From Paenibacillus glycanilyticus NBRC 16618 (GTDB lineage: Bacteria; Bacillota; Bacilli; Paenibacillales; Paenibacillaceae), in NCBI RefSeq assembly GCF_004000805.1, contig NZ_BILY01000006.1:124001-188000 (forward strand): 64,000 nucleotides of DNA, given 5' to 3'. A program made the translations under genes and the position numbers. Positions 1-7,069 of this stretch are shown here, piece after piece; the stretch's first letter is position 1; each line of letters starts with the position of its first letter. The notes under the pieces were generated by a model, which made no database searches, was not told the DNA's origin, and was given only the letters and a program-made list of their open reading frames with translations.

Positions 1-558
1 CAGGGATACATTAATGATATAAAGCATAATCAGACGGAACAGGTAGGGCTGATTCCCTTGGCTTAGCCTTTTCCAGAGCCATTTCCCCATAATGGGCAGC
101 AAAATTAAACCTATTCCCGTATAGATGAGTTTCCACCAACGATGCATGAAAACCCCTAAATAGATAAAGGTTTGTTCAATTCCCATAAACCCCACGGCAA
201 TAAGCAAAACCCACCGAAAGCGAATGCCAAAAGCGGCAATTAAGGTGCAGATAGACGGCACGATAAACCCGTTCGATACAATAGAGCCTATCGCGCTGTC
301 ATAGAACGAATTACGGAGTAGCCCGGGCTTATAGCTATAGCTGTTAAGAAGTACAAAGATGACAAGCTCCAAGATGTAGACCGCTCCGGCTATGCAAATA
401 TAGAAGGGAATGATCTTTAAGCTTTTTGTTCTGAACCAGGAGAGCGCGATAAACACTAAACTAGCAATAATAAGGAGCAAATACGGGATAAACGATGGAA
501 TAAAATCATCTCCGGGTCGGCAGAATGTAGGGGTTGGAATTATTTTTCCAATTTTGCT
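1..558 (-). CDS. Partial multi-span membrane protein, family not recognised
   Basis: The frame is open from the left edge back to a stop at 559-561. It encodes several hydrophobic helices, for example around PYLLLIIASLVFIALSW and FYICIAGAVYILELVIFVLL, so it is an integral membrane protein cut by the window edge. No in-frame ATG lies near the likely N terminus. The possible starts are TTG at 478-480 or a rare ATT at 499-501 behind GGAGATGA, while the ATG at 508-510 is out of frame and soon stops. Either the start is non-standard or the 5' end is damaged. I do not recognise the family. Confidence 0.6.
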
Positions 559-610
559 CTAATTTATTCCATTGATAATATCTTTGCAGGTAAGCTGGCG
601 TCATCGACTC

Positions 611-840
611 TGTTAGCTGAGTTCTGTAGACGTGTTAGCTCAGCGGCTAACGAAACATTGACACGTTATCTGCCCGAAATTGCGGCTTTTGTCATTGTAA
701 CGAAACACAAACACGTTATTTGTGACATTTCAGGCTAGTTCGCCCGATTTTAGTAGAATAGCGTTACGACGTTTCGTTAGCGCTCTGAATCAGCCGTTTA
801 GCGCGAAATAAGGATATGACGTTTCGTTAGCATGACGGCA
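611..840. repeat. 50-bp-period array of TAACG-N11-CGTTA-like elements
   Basis: This holds most of the roughly 380-bp stretch without a gene. The core CTAACGAAAC (or GTAACGAAAC) occurs at 647-656 and 697-706, and in inverse orientation (GTTTCGTTAG) at 771-780 and 821-830. Spacing is exactly 50 bp within each pair. The first two are full TAACG-N11-CGTTA elements and match at 21 of 26 positions; the inverted pair is more degenerate on its outer arm. GTTAGCT also occurs at 612-618 and 634-640. No open frame of note is present. The function is unknown. Confidence 0.75.
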
Positions 841-895
841 AACCGAGTGAAAAGGTAATGCCGAATAAGCTTGGTTTCTGCCTCAATTCCTTGGT

Positions 896-914
896 ATAGT
901 CAATCTATGACTAT
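896..914. promoter_or_regulatory. Inverted repeat ATAGTCA-N5-TGACTAT upstream of ybaK-like gene
   Basis: A perfect 7-bp inverted repeat with a 5-bp centre ends 24 bp before the deacylase start. It could be an operator or a small 5' hairpin. No known binder is identified. Confidence 0.4.
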
Positions 915-938
915 ATGAAGAAATTGAGGTTTTTTATC

Positions 939-1412
939 ATGTCGAACAAAACAAATGCCTGCCGCAAACTGGATTCTTTACATATTAAGTACACGCTGCA
1001 CGAATACGAGTGGGACGAGGAGCATCTGGACGTCGATACCGTTGCGGACAAGGTTGGTCTTCCTTCTAACCAGCTTTACAAGACCCTCGTGCTGAGGGGA
1101 GATAAGACCGGCGTTATTGCGGCCTGCATCCCGGGAGATAAGGAGCTGAATCTGAAAAGCCTGGCGCAGGCCAGCGGCAATAAGAAAGTAGAGATGGTCG
1201 CGGTAAAAGAGATTCAAGGCCTAACGGGGTACATCCGAGGTGGCGTATCGCCGCTTGGAATGAAGAAGAGCTACCCGTTTTATTTGCACGAAACCGTGAT
1301 GGGTATGGAGCTCATTAGTATTAGCGCGGGAAAACGCGGATTGCAGATATTCCTGAGCGGTGCCGATCTGGCCGCAGCTTCTGAAGGCAAGCTGGTTGAT
1401 ATCGCGCACTAA
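939..1412 (+). CDS. ybaK: Cys-tRNA(Pro)/Cys-tRNA(Cys) deacylase, YbaK/EbsC type
   Basis: The 157-residue protein matches the YbaK/EbsC editing family, which hydrolyses Cys-tRNA(Pro) mis-made by prolyl-tRNA synthetase. The family pattern is visible in order: N-terminal MSNKTNACRKLDS, YKTLVLRGDK (the conserved lysine region), PGDKELNLKSLA, and GGVSPLGMKK with the invariant GG..P.G loop. Length is normal for the free-standing enzyme. I chose ATG 939 because TTGAGG lies just upstream and the family begins at this point; an ATG at 915 in the same frame would add eight unlikely residues. The gene stands alone on its strand and is probably cytosolic housekeeping. Confidence 0.9.
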   Translation: MSNKTNACRKLDSLHIKYTLHEYEWDEEHLDVDTVADKVGLPSNQLYKTLVLRGDKTGVIAACIPGDKELNLKSLAQASGNKKVEMVAVKEIQGLTGYIRGGVSPLGMKKSYPFYLHETVMGMELISISAGKRGLQIFLSGADLAAASEGKLVDIAH

Positions 1413-1431
1413 GCGGGATGAATGTCCTTTA

Positions 1432-1463
1432 ATCCGGCAAGTCTAGGACTATACTTGTCGGAT
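1432..1463. repeat. Hairpin-forming inverted repeat between ybaK-like gene and next gene
   Basis: ATCCGGCAAGT pairs with ACTTGTCGGAT across a 10-bp centre, with one G-U pair. No T-run follows, so it is not a typical intrinsic terminator. It may be an operator or a processing hairpin. Confidence 0.35.
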
Positions 1464-1481
1464 AATGGATGGTGACCCAGG

Positions 1482-1943
1482 ATGAAGATGGTTGGAAGGC
1501 TTGGCGGTTTTATTGTGTTGTTCATTTTATTGGCTTGGATGGTGCTGTTACTCGGTTATTACGGAAAAGTAGAGTTGCAGAAATGGAAAGCGGAGCGGAA
1601 TACCGCGCGTTTTTTCAAGGCTGTTCAGTATCAACGGTACGATGAAGCAGTCCGGTTATTCGGAGAGCCCCTTGACCAAGAGAGTCTGCGGAAGCTCCAG
1701 CCTTTTCGGTTAGTGAAATATACCCGGGTCAAAGCCGAATACGACGATGGCTGCGTATGCAAGGGTCACGCGCAGCTTACGTTTCAGTCAGACGGCCCGC
1801 CGATTACGGTACCGGCAGCGTTCGTGCTTCGGGAAGGTTATAAGCCGGGGCAAGTTTGCGCGTTGACCAGCCGCGAGACACAAACGGTCATGCCGCAGCT
1901 AGGCAAGTGGAATATCACGTTTTGCGGGAGCGACTCCTTCTAA
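1482..1943 (+). CDS. Membrane-anchored protein of unknown function
   Basis: The 153-residue protein starts with one strongly hydrophobic helix (about residues 8-27, FIVLFILLAWMVLLLGYY) and then a soluble part that should sit outside the membrane. The soluble part begins with a helical ARFFKAVQYQRYDEAVRLFG stretch resembling DUF4878/NTF2-like lipoprotein domains and holds four cysteines (DDGCVCKG, QVCAL, TFCGS). I do not recognise the family. The start could be 1482 or the in-frame ATG at 1488; the ribosome site is weak. It ends three bases before the convergent GNAT gene. Confidence 0.6.
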   Translation: MKMVGRLGGFIVLFILLAWMVLLLGYYGKVELQKWKAERNTARFFKAVQYQRYDEAVRLFGEPLDQESLRKLQPFRLVKYTRVKAEYDDGCVCKGHAQLTFQSDGPPITVPAAFVLREGYKPGQVCALTSRETQTVMPQLGKWNITFCGSDSF

Positions 1944-1946
1944 AAG

Positions 1947-2366
1947 CTAACGCTCCAGCCTCATATAGATGCTCCTCTCTCGAAAACCAAGCGACTGCCA
2001 GAACGCATAAGCGGCTTCGTTCCCGTACATCACTTCTATATCGAGCTGGTCCGCGTCTAATAGAGCGGCCAGCTTCCCGAACGCCAATTTCCCAAAGCCG
2101 TTCCGCCTCTGGTCCCGGCAGATAAAGAACTGCCGTACATACAAGGGCTGCCTTGTATGGTCAACGAGAGCATAACCGACAAGCGCATTACCCTGCTCAA
2201 ACAGGTAAGCCTTGTATGCGGTCCCCATGAAATGCCTCATTCGCTCCTTAAGCTCGCTTACGGTCATGGTATTATCATGACGTTCATCTTCGATAAGCTG
2301 TTTGTTCATCCCGGCAAGCAGCTCCCAATCCGCTTCACAGCCTATCCGTATTGTTAATTCGCTCAT
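1947..2366 (-). CDS. GNAT family N-acetyltransferase
   Basis: The 139-residue protein has the GNAT fold order: an N-terminal beta strand (LTIRIGCEADWELLAG), a central region, the acetyl-CoA pyrophosphate loop RRNGFGKLAF (R-x-x-G-x-G/A), and the C-terminal EVMYGNEAAYAFWQSLGF. This last pattern, N..A..FW..LGF, is typical of amino-acid or small-molecule acetyltransferases. ATG 2366 is preferred because GAGGTGAT lies six bases upstream; an in-frame TTG six bases earlier is less likely. The substrate cannot be told. The gene converges on the preceding one with almost no gap. Confidence 0.85.
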   Translation of the reverse strand: MSELTIRIGCEADWELLAGMNKQLIEDERHDNTMTVSELKERMRHFMGTAYKAYLFEQGNALVGYALVDHTRQPLYVRQFFICRDQRRNGFGKLAFGKLAALLDADQLDIEVMYGNEAAYAFWQSLGFRERSIYMRLER

Positions 2367-2447
2367 CCCCAATCACCTCATGAGAACGATTCGTTAACCG
2401 CCTCAATTTCCCTGCCGAAAAACTTTTTTGAATTTTTTTATAACCGA

Positions 2448-2474
2448 TGTCGATTATCCCGTCTGGCGTTCGTC
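2448..2474 (+). promoter_or_regulatory. Candidate ECF42-type promoter (TGTCGA-N17-CGTC)
   Basis: TGTCGA at 2448-2453 is followed after 17 bases by CGTC at 2471-2474, about 44 bp before the hydrolase start. Published work on the ECF42 group describes a TGTCGA -35 and a CGA/TC -10 motif upstream of sigma factor and DGPF genes. The match and the ECF42-like gene in the same operon suggest autoregulation. Confidence 0.6.
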
Positions 2475-2517
2475 GTTATAGTAAGAAGCACAAAAACAAT
2501 GGTTAGGAGAGAATGAC

Positions 2518-3324
2518 ATGAACACAGTGATCTCGAAGGACGGCACCAAAATTGCTTACGATAAAACAGGGCGCGGCCCGGCGCTCGTATTGGTAGCGGG
2601 GGCGTTTAGCTACCGGAAGTTCCCGGGGCAGGTGGAGCTTGCGAATGCGTTGTCCGGCCGTTACACCGTCTACAATTATGACCGGCGCGGCCGCGGCGAC
2701 AGCGGAGATGCTTCCTCTTATGCGATCGAACGGGAGATCGAGGATTTGAACGCGATTATTGAAGCAGCAGGCGGTTCCGCTTATGTCTGGGGATTATCCT
2801 CAGGAGCGGTGCTTGCGCTCGAAGCGGCAGCAAGCGGTTCCAGCATTACAAGGCTGGCGCTGCATGAACCGCCGTTTATCGTGAAAGCGGAGGACCGGAA
2901 GCCGCCAAGCGATTTTACCGAGCAGGTTGGCAAGCTGATTAAAGCCGATCGGCGCGCGGAAGCGATCAAATATTTTATGACCAAAGGCATGGGGGCTCCA
3001 TCCTTCGTTATCCCGATGATGAGAATGATGCCCGGCGTATGGGCGAGGCTGATGGCGGTAGCGCACACGCTTCCTTATGATGCGGAATTGCTCAAAAGCT
3101 ACATGAACGGCCAATCGCTGCCGAGGGACAAATGGAGAGGCGTTGCCGTTCCCACCGTCGTGCTGGAAGGCACGGAAAGCCCGGTATCCCTGCGGCACGC
3201 CGCGCAGCAGACGGCAGAGGTATTGCCTAACGCGAAGCTGATCAGCAAGAAAGGTCTTGGACATACGAAAAAGCTGCACACGGACAAAATCGCGAAAGAG
3301 CTTACTTCTTTCTTTGCGGTTTAG
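2518..3324 (+). CDS. Alpha/beta hydrolase
   Basis: The 268-residue protein has the alpha/beta-hydrolase layout: a strand with LVLVAGAF near residue 26, the YDRRGRGDSGD loop near 55-65, the nucleophile elbow WGLSSGAV near residue 90 (G-x-S-x-G with serine nucleophile), and a C-terminal GLGHTKKL that supplies the catalytic histidine. An acidic residue before it (VLEGTES) fits the triad. The ribosome site GGAGAG precedes ATG 2518. It leads a cluster with YCII proteins and an ECF42 sigma factor and sits behind a matching promoter. It probably acts on a small ester or lactone; the substrate is unknown. Confidence 0.85.
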   Translation: MNTVISKDGTKIAYDKTGRGPALVLVAGAFSYRKFPGQVELANALSGRYTVYNYDRRGRGDSGDASSYAIEREIEDLNAIIEAAGGSAYVWGLSSGAVLALEAAASGSSITRLALHEPPFIVKAEDRKPPSDFTEQVGKLIKADRRAEAIKYFMTKGMGAPSFVIPMMRMMPGVWARLMAVAHTLPYDAELLKSYMNGQSLPRDKWRGVAVPTVVLEGTESPVSLRHAAQQTAEVLPNAKLISKKGLGHTKKLHTDKIAKELTSFFAV

Positions 3325-3395
3325 TTTTCAGGCAGGTAATGGCAATAAGGCGAGAGAAGAGATAAGAACAATACCAATACCAGGAGGGAATTACA

Positions 3396-3830
3396 ATGAG
3401 ATTTATGATGATCGTAAAAGCAACCACGGATTCGGAAGCAGGCGTTCTGCCAAGCCAGGAGCTGATTGACGCTATGCAAAAGTACAACGAGGAGCTTGTA
3501 AAAGCAGGCGTATTGCTCGCCGCCGACGGTCTGCATGCCAGTTCCAGCGCTGTCCGGATTTCGTATCCGGAGCCAGGAGGCAAACCGAAGGTGGTAGACG
3601 GTCCTTTTACGGAGGCAAAAGAAATGATCGCCGGTTATACGCTGATCGAAGTGAAATCAAGAGAAGAAGCGATCGAGTGGGCACTGCGCATGCCGGATCC
3701 GCATGGCTACGGCCAAGGAGAGATTGAACTTCGCCAAGTATTTGAATTTGAAGAGCTGATGGAGGATCCGGAATCGATTGCCAGAGAGGAAGCGCTCCGC
3801 AAGCAGATCGGGGAGTCCAAAAACGCGTGA
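3396..3830 (+). CDS. YCII/DGPF-domain protein
   Basis: The 144-residue protein is a YCII-related protein of the DGPF group. It begins MRFMMIVKA, has the signature DGPF (in KVVDGPFTEAKE, near residue 70), and ends the fold with EWALRMPDPHGYGQGEIELRQVFE. DGPF proteins are small ferredoxin-like-fold proteins that occur beside ECF42 sigma factors; their biochemical role is not settled. A strong site (CAGGAGGG) precedes the ATG. The stop overlaps the GTG start of the sigma factor by four bases, which implies coupled translation. Confidence 0.9.
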   Translation: MRFMMIVKATTDSEAGVLPSQELIDAMQKYNEELVKAGVLLAADGLHASSSAVRISYPEPGGKPKVVDGPFTEAKEMIAGYTLIEVKSREEAIEWALRMPDPHGYGQGEIELRQVFEFEELMEDPESIAREEALRKQIGESKNA

Positions 3831-5095
3831 GCGTCTCCCAAACGCATCGCGCCATCGAAACGATATGGCGAATGGAGTCGCCTAAGATAATCGCAGGCGT
3901 AACGCGGATCGTTCGTGACGTCGGGCTAGCCGAGGATATTGCCCAGGATGCGCTTGTCATCGCGCTCGATCGATGGCCCGGCACGGGCATTCCGGAGAAA
4001 CCGGGTGCCTGGCTCATGACTACGGCGAAACGCCGGGCATTGGATCTGCTGCGGCGCAACAAGCTGCAGGATCAGAAATACGTCGAAATAGCCCGGGAAA
4101 TAGATACGTATACTGAGGACGATGTGGACCGCGCCTTAGACGGCGAGATTGAAGACGATCTGCTGCGGCTGATCTTTATGACCTGCCATCCGGTATTGTC
4201 GCAGGACGCAAGAGTCTCGCTGACGCTGCGTTTATTATGCGGCCTCACAACTGATGAAATTGCCCGTTCCTTTCTTATCGCGGAGTCTACGGTTGCCCAG
4301 CGGATCGTCCGGGCCAAGCGCACGCTGAATGCGGAGAAGGTCCCGTTCGAGGTGCCGGTCGGCAAAGAGCTTGAAGAGCGGTTATGCGCTGTTCTTGAAG
4401 TCATCTACCTGATGTTTAACGAGGGGTATTCGGCGACCTCCGGACAGAACTGGACGCGCCCGCTGTTATGCCAGGAAGCGCTTAGGCTCGGAAGAGTACT
4501 TGCCGCCATTGTACCGGGAGAACCGGAGGTCCATGGGCTGGTGGCCTTGATGGAGCTTCAATCCTCAAGACTCAAAACCCGCGTGAATGCACAAGGCGAG
4601 CCCATTCTTCTGATGGATCAGAACCGGGCATTATGGGATCAGTTGCTGATCCGGCGCGGGCTTGCTGCCCTGGAACGGGGGCAAAAGCTGGGCCGGACGT
4701 TAGGACCGTATGCGCTCCAGGCAGCAATCACCGCTTGTCATGCGGTGGCGCGTGCGCCGGAGGATACCAATTGGATTCGGATTGCCGCGCTTTACGAAGC
4801 GCTCTCGAGACAGATGCCGTCTCCAATTGTGGAATTGAACCGCGCCGTTGCGATCGGAATGGCTTTTGGCCCGGCCTATGGCCTGCAGCTTGTAGATGCC
4901 CTTTACGCCGAGCCTTCGCTAGCGGGATACCACTTGCTGCCTAGCGTTCGGGGGGATCTGCTCGAGAAGCTTGGCCGTTATGAAGAAGCCGCGGCTGAGT
5001 TTGAACGCGCGGCCGCGATGACCCGCAATGAAAAGGAGCAGGCGTTATTGCTGAAGCGGGCGGCAGCGTGCAGGCAGGAAGGAGGGCAGGCATAA
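3827..5095 (+). CDS. ECF sigma factor, ECF42 type, with long C-terminal extension
   Basis: The 422-residue protein begins with an ECF core: region 2 with AEDIAQDALVIALDRWPG and the RALDLLRRNK helix, then region 4 with RLLCGLTTDEIARSF and ESTVAQRIVRAKRTL. A helical extension of about 240 residues follows, including LCAVLEVIYLMFNEGY and repeat-like helices near the C terminus (RYEEAAAEFERAAAM). This is the ECF42 plan, in which the extension is needed for activity and no classical anti-sigma factor is present. The GTG start overlaps the previous stop (GTGA), and the TAA overlaps the next ATG. It sits between two DGPF proteins, which is the hallmark of the group. Confidence 0.9.
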   Translation: MSVSQTHRAIETIWRMESPKIIAGVTRIVRDVGLAEDIAQDALVIALDRWPGTGIPEKPGAWLMTTAKRRALDLLRRNKLQDQKYVEIAREIDTYTEDDVDRALDGEIEDDLLRLIFMTCHPVLSQDARVSLTLRLLCGLTTDEIARSFLIAESTVAQRIVRAKRTLNAEKVPFEVPVGKELEERLCAVLEVIYLMFNEGYSATSGQNWTRPLLCQEALRLGRVLAAIVPGEPEVHGLVALMELQSSRLKTRVNAQGEPILLMDQNRALWDQLLIRRGLAALERGQKLGRTLGPYALQAAITACHAVARAPEDTNWIRIAALYEALSRQMPSPIVELNRAVAIGMAFGPAYGLQLVDALYAEPSLAGYHLLPSVRGDLLEKLGRYEEAAAEFERAAAMTRNEKEQALLLKRAAACRQEGGQA

Positions 5096-5517
5096 TGCGT
5101 TATTTAATGATGGTGAAGGCGTCCGGGTTTACCGAAGCGGGTATTGGTACAAGCAGGGAATACGCGGCAAAAATGCGGTTATACCGGCACGAGCTTAAAC
5201 AAGCCGGCGTATTTCTTGCTCATGAAGAGCTGCAGCCAAGCTCGGCCGGTTTAAGAGTCGACTATCCGACAGGCGGCGGCGAGGCGGAGGTCTGGCCGGG
5301 TCCTTTTTCAATAGACCAGGGTCTTCTTGCGGGGTTTATCTTAATGGATGTCGATACGGAAGAAGAGGCTCTGCAGTGGGCGCTGCGCATGCCGGTTCCG
5401 GCGGGGCAAGGCGCCTATGGCATTGAGCTTCGCAGGCTTGAAGAGCGGTTAGAGCAATCTCGCGATGCAAGACAGGCCGCCATGGAGCTGGAACTGAAAA
5501 ATTACTTGCAGCTGTAG
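5095..5517 (+). CDS. Second YCII/DGPF-domain protein
   Basis: The 140-residue protein is homologous to the first YCII protein of this cluster: MRYLMMVKASG at the start, LQPSSAGLRVDYP, and LQWALRMPVPAGQGAYGIELRRL. The signature loop is changed from DGPF to PGPF (VWPGPFSID), so the usual aspartate is missing. ATG 5095 is chosen because GGAAGGAGGG lies upstream and the ATG shares its first base with the sigma factor stop. The pair of DGPF proteins around one sigma factor suggests divergence of two partners. Confidence 0.9.
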   Translation: MRYLMMVKASGFTEAGIGTSREYAAKMRLYRHELKQAGVFLAHEELQPSSAGLRVDYPTGGGEAEVWPGPFSIDQGLLAGFILMDVDTEEEALQWALRMPVPAGQGAYGIELRRLEERLEQSRDARQAAMELELKNYLQL

Positions 5518-5599
5518 GACCTGCCGGCATGTTAGAGGACCGTCGTTTGTGGTAATATAAGGCTTGGCAATTACTCTACTCTAAGGAGTGTAGAAATCA

Positions 5600-5974
5600 A
5601 TGATTAATCAGCTTGGACAAGTGATGCTGTACGTGAACGATCAGGAAAAAGCGCGGGTGTTTTGGACGGAAAAAGCTGGTTTTAAAGTAATAGCCGAGGA
5701 AGAAGCCATGGGCCAGAAGTGGATTGAGCTTGCTCCGGAAGGCGCGCAGACCTCCATTATTCTGCATGATAAAGAAGTAGTTGCCAAAATGTCGCTTGGA
5801 GTAAACCTCGGCACGCCATCGTTAATGTTCTTCTCCGACAAGCTGGATGAGCTGTACAGCGAATTCAAGAACAAGAATGTAACGGTAGGCGAGCTTGTTG
5901 AGCTGCCTTTCGGCCGGGTATTTAACTTCGCGGATGAAGAAGACAATTATTTTGCGGTAATGGAACGGAAATAA
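5600..5974 (+). CDS. VOC (glyoxalase/bleomycin resistance) family protein
   Basis: The 124-residue protein shows the two beta-alpha-beta-beta-beta units of the vicinal oxygen chelate fold: GQVMLYVNDQEKARVFWTEKAGFKV at the start and TPSLMFFSDKLDELYSEFKNK in the second half, closing with GRVFNFADEEDNYFAVMER. The final glutamate position (E in VMERK) fits a metal ligand. AAGGAGTG lies ten bases before the ATG. It follows the ECF42 cluster on the same strand at 82 bp distance but has no visible ECF42-like promoter. The substrate is unknown. Confidence 0.85.
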   Translation: MINQLGQVMLYVNDQEKARVFWTEKAGFKVIAEEEAMGQKWIELAPEGAQTSIILHDKEVVAKMSLGVNLGTPSLMFFSDKLDELYSEFKNKNVTVGELVELPFGRVFNFADEEDNYFAVMERK

Positions 5975-5981
5975 ACGATAT

Positions 5982-6021
5982 GCCCGCCTTGGTGGTCTTC
6001 GATCATCAGGGCTTTTATTTT
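5982..6021 (+). terminator. Weak intrinsic terminator after VOC gene
   Basis: GCCC and GGTGGTC pair with GATCATC and GGGC (some G-U pairs), followed by TTTTATTTT. It is plausible but imperfect. Confidence 0.4.
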
Positions 6022-6089
6022 GCGTGAATAAGCAACTTCTCAATCCCTGGTCACGTTGTAGGTATAAGTGGATAAGGGAGGAATTTCTA

Positions 6090-6491
6090 GTGAAATTAGG
6101 CATAACTCTTATGCTGGCGGTTGTTTTATTGCTAGGGGGCTGCGGGAACGGAAACGGAAACGGAAACAATAGAGGGAGTACTCCTCCGGAAGAGAAAACG
6201 GTAAGCTCGGCTAGCTGGGTGACGGACCGGATGATAAAAATTCAGGAAGGCATATATGTTGGCACGGAAGAGAAGGTAGAGTCGGTAGACGGGAAGTTGG
6301 GAGAAATTAAACATTATCTGACTGAAGAAAAGTTTGATGAGCCTGACTCATCCTCCAACTATTACAAAAAAGGGACCGCGCTCTATCGGATTACGGGGGT
6401 TCCCGTAGAATCCGGCATTGCCGTTGAGATGAGGCCCGGTCAATACGTCAAAGCCGTACCCGTGGAAGAGATATTGGGAGGAAGCCGTTAG
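6090..6491 (+). CDS. Small lipoprotein of unknown function
   Basis: The GTG start at 6090 follows GGGAGG and gives MKLGITLMLAVVLLLGGCG, a clean type II signal with lipobox LGGC. The mature protein has a short Gly-Asn repeat directly after the cysteine (GNGNGNGN, encoded by a hexanucleotide repeat GGAAAC) and then a soluble domain of about 100 residues. Upstream in-frame ATG codons would bury the signal peptide, so they are rejected. I do not recognise the mature domain. It should be tethered to the outer face of the membrane. Confidence 0.7.
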   Translation: MKLGITLMLAVVLLLGGCGNGNGNGNNRGSTPPEEKTVSSASWVTDRMIKIQEGIYVGTEEKVESVDGKLGEIKHYLTEEKFDEPDSSSNYYKKGTALYRITGVPVESGIAVEMRPGQYVKAVPVEEILGGSR

Positions 6492-6492
6492 A

Positions 6493-6902
6493 ATGAGTCA
6501 TATAGCAAACTCAAGGAAGCGGAACAGAGACTCTTGCAGATTAAACCGGAGCAGCAGCGTCTTGCCATGCAGATTTCAGTTGATTACGAGAAGCACAATC
6601 TTACTGCCCTGCCGCGTCATATCGAGAAAGTAAAAAGGCCTGAAGTAAAGCTCTATTACACCGGGCTTTTGGCTATTTTGGAAGACGACTGGCGCAAGGT
6701 GGAAGCATGCAAAAATCAACTGAGAAGCAAAGTGTTTCGTTCTGTGCTTGATGCGGAAATGGCTTTCAAAACCGGCAGGTATGACGATGCGAAGAGGCAC
6801 GGAGATCAGGCGATTGCCGACTCTGCGGGCATGCAGCGTTACATCCTGATCAAGATGATGGATCGGCAATCCCGCAGCGAGCAGCGTATCAGTTATTTCT
6901 AG
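6493..6902 (+). pseudogene. Frameshifted small helical protein
   Basis: An ATG at 6493 sits nine bases behind a perfect GGGAGGAAG, but its own frame stops after about 46 residues. The other frame, open from the upstream lipoprotein stop, reads YSKLKEAEQRLLQIKPEQQR and continues for 135 residues to 6902 with protein-like composition. A single missing base near 6499-6501 would join the two. The long frame has no ATG at its head, only TTG at 6534 without a good ribosome site. I read this as a gene broken by a 1-bp deletion, or a sequencing error. The family is unknown. Confidence 0.55.
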
Positions 6903-6950
6903 GGGGATGCTGCGTTTGTTTACTAAACGGAATATGGTTTTGCTGGTTTG

Positions 6951-6989
6951 GAGCAAGAAAAGCTGATCGCTTTTCCTGCTCTTTTTTTC
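6951..6989 (+). terminator. Intrinsic terminator
   Basis: GAGCAAGAAAAGC pairs with GCTTTTCCTGCTC (one mismatch) and runs into seven T residues. It closes the preceding unit before the germination operon. Confidence 0.85.
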
Positions 6990-7069
6990 TGCCCGCGTCC
7001 AAGTTTAACCACCCTCCGCGGATGGTCATAATGGGAATAACAGACTTTCATCCTGGAGGTAGCTCGCTT

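Noticed and set aside
6120..6172. GGAAAC hexanucleotide repeat as a phase-variation switch
   Set aside because: The unit is a multiple of three, so changes in number alter only the Gly-Asn linker and do not shift the frame.
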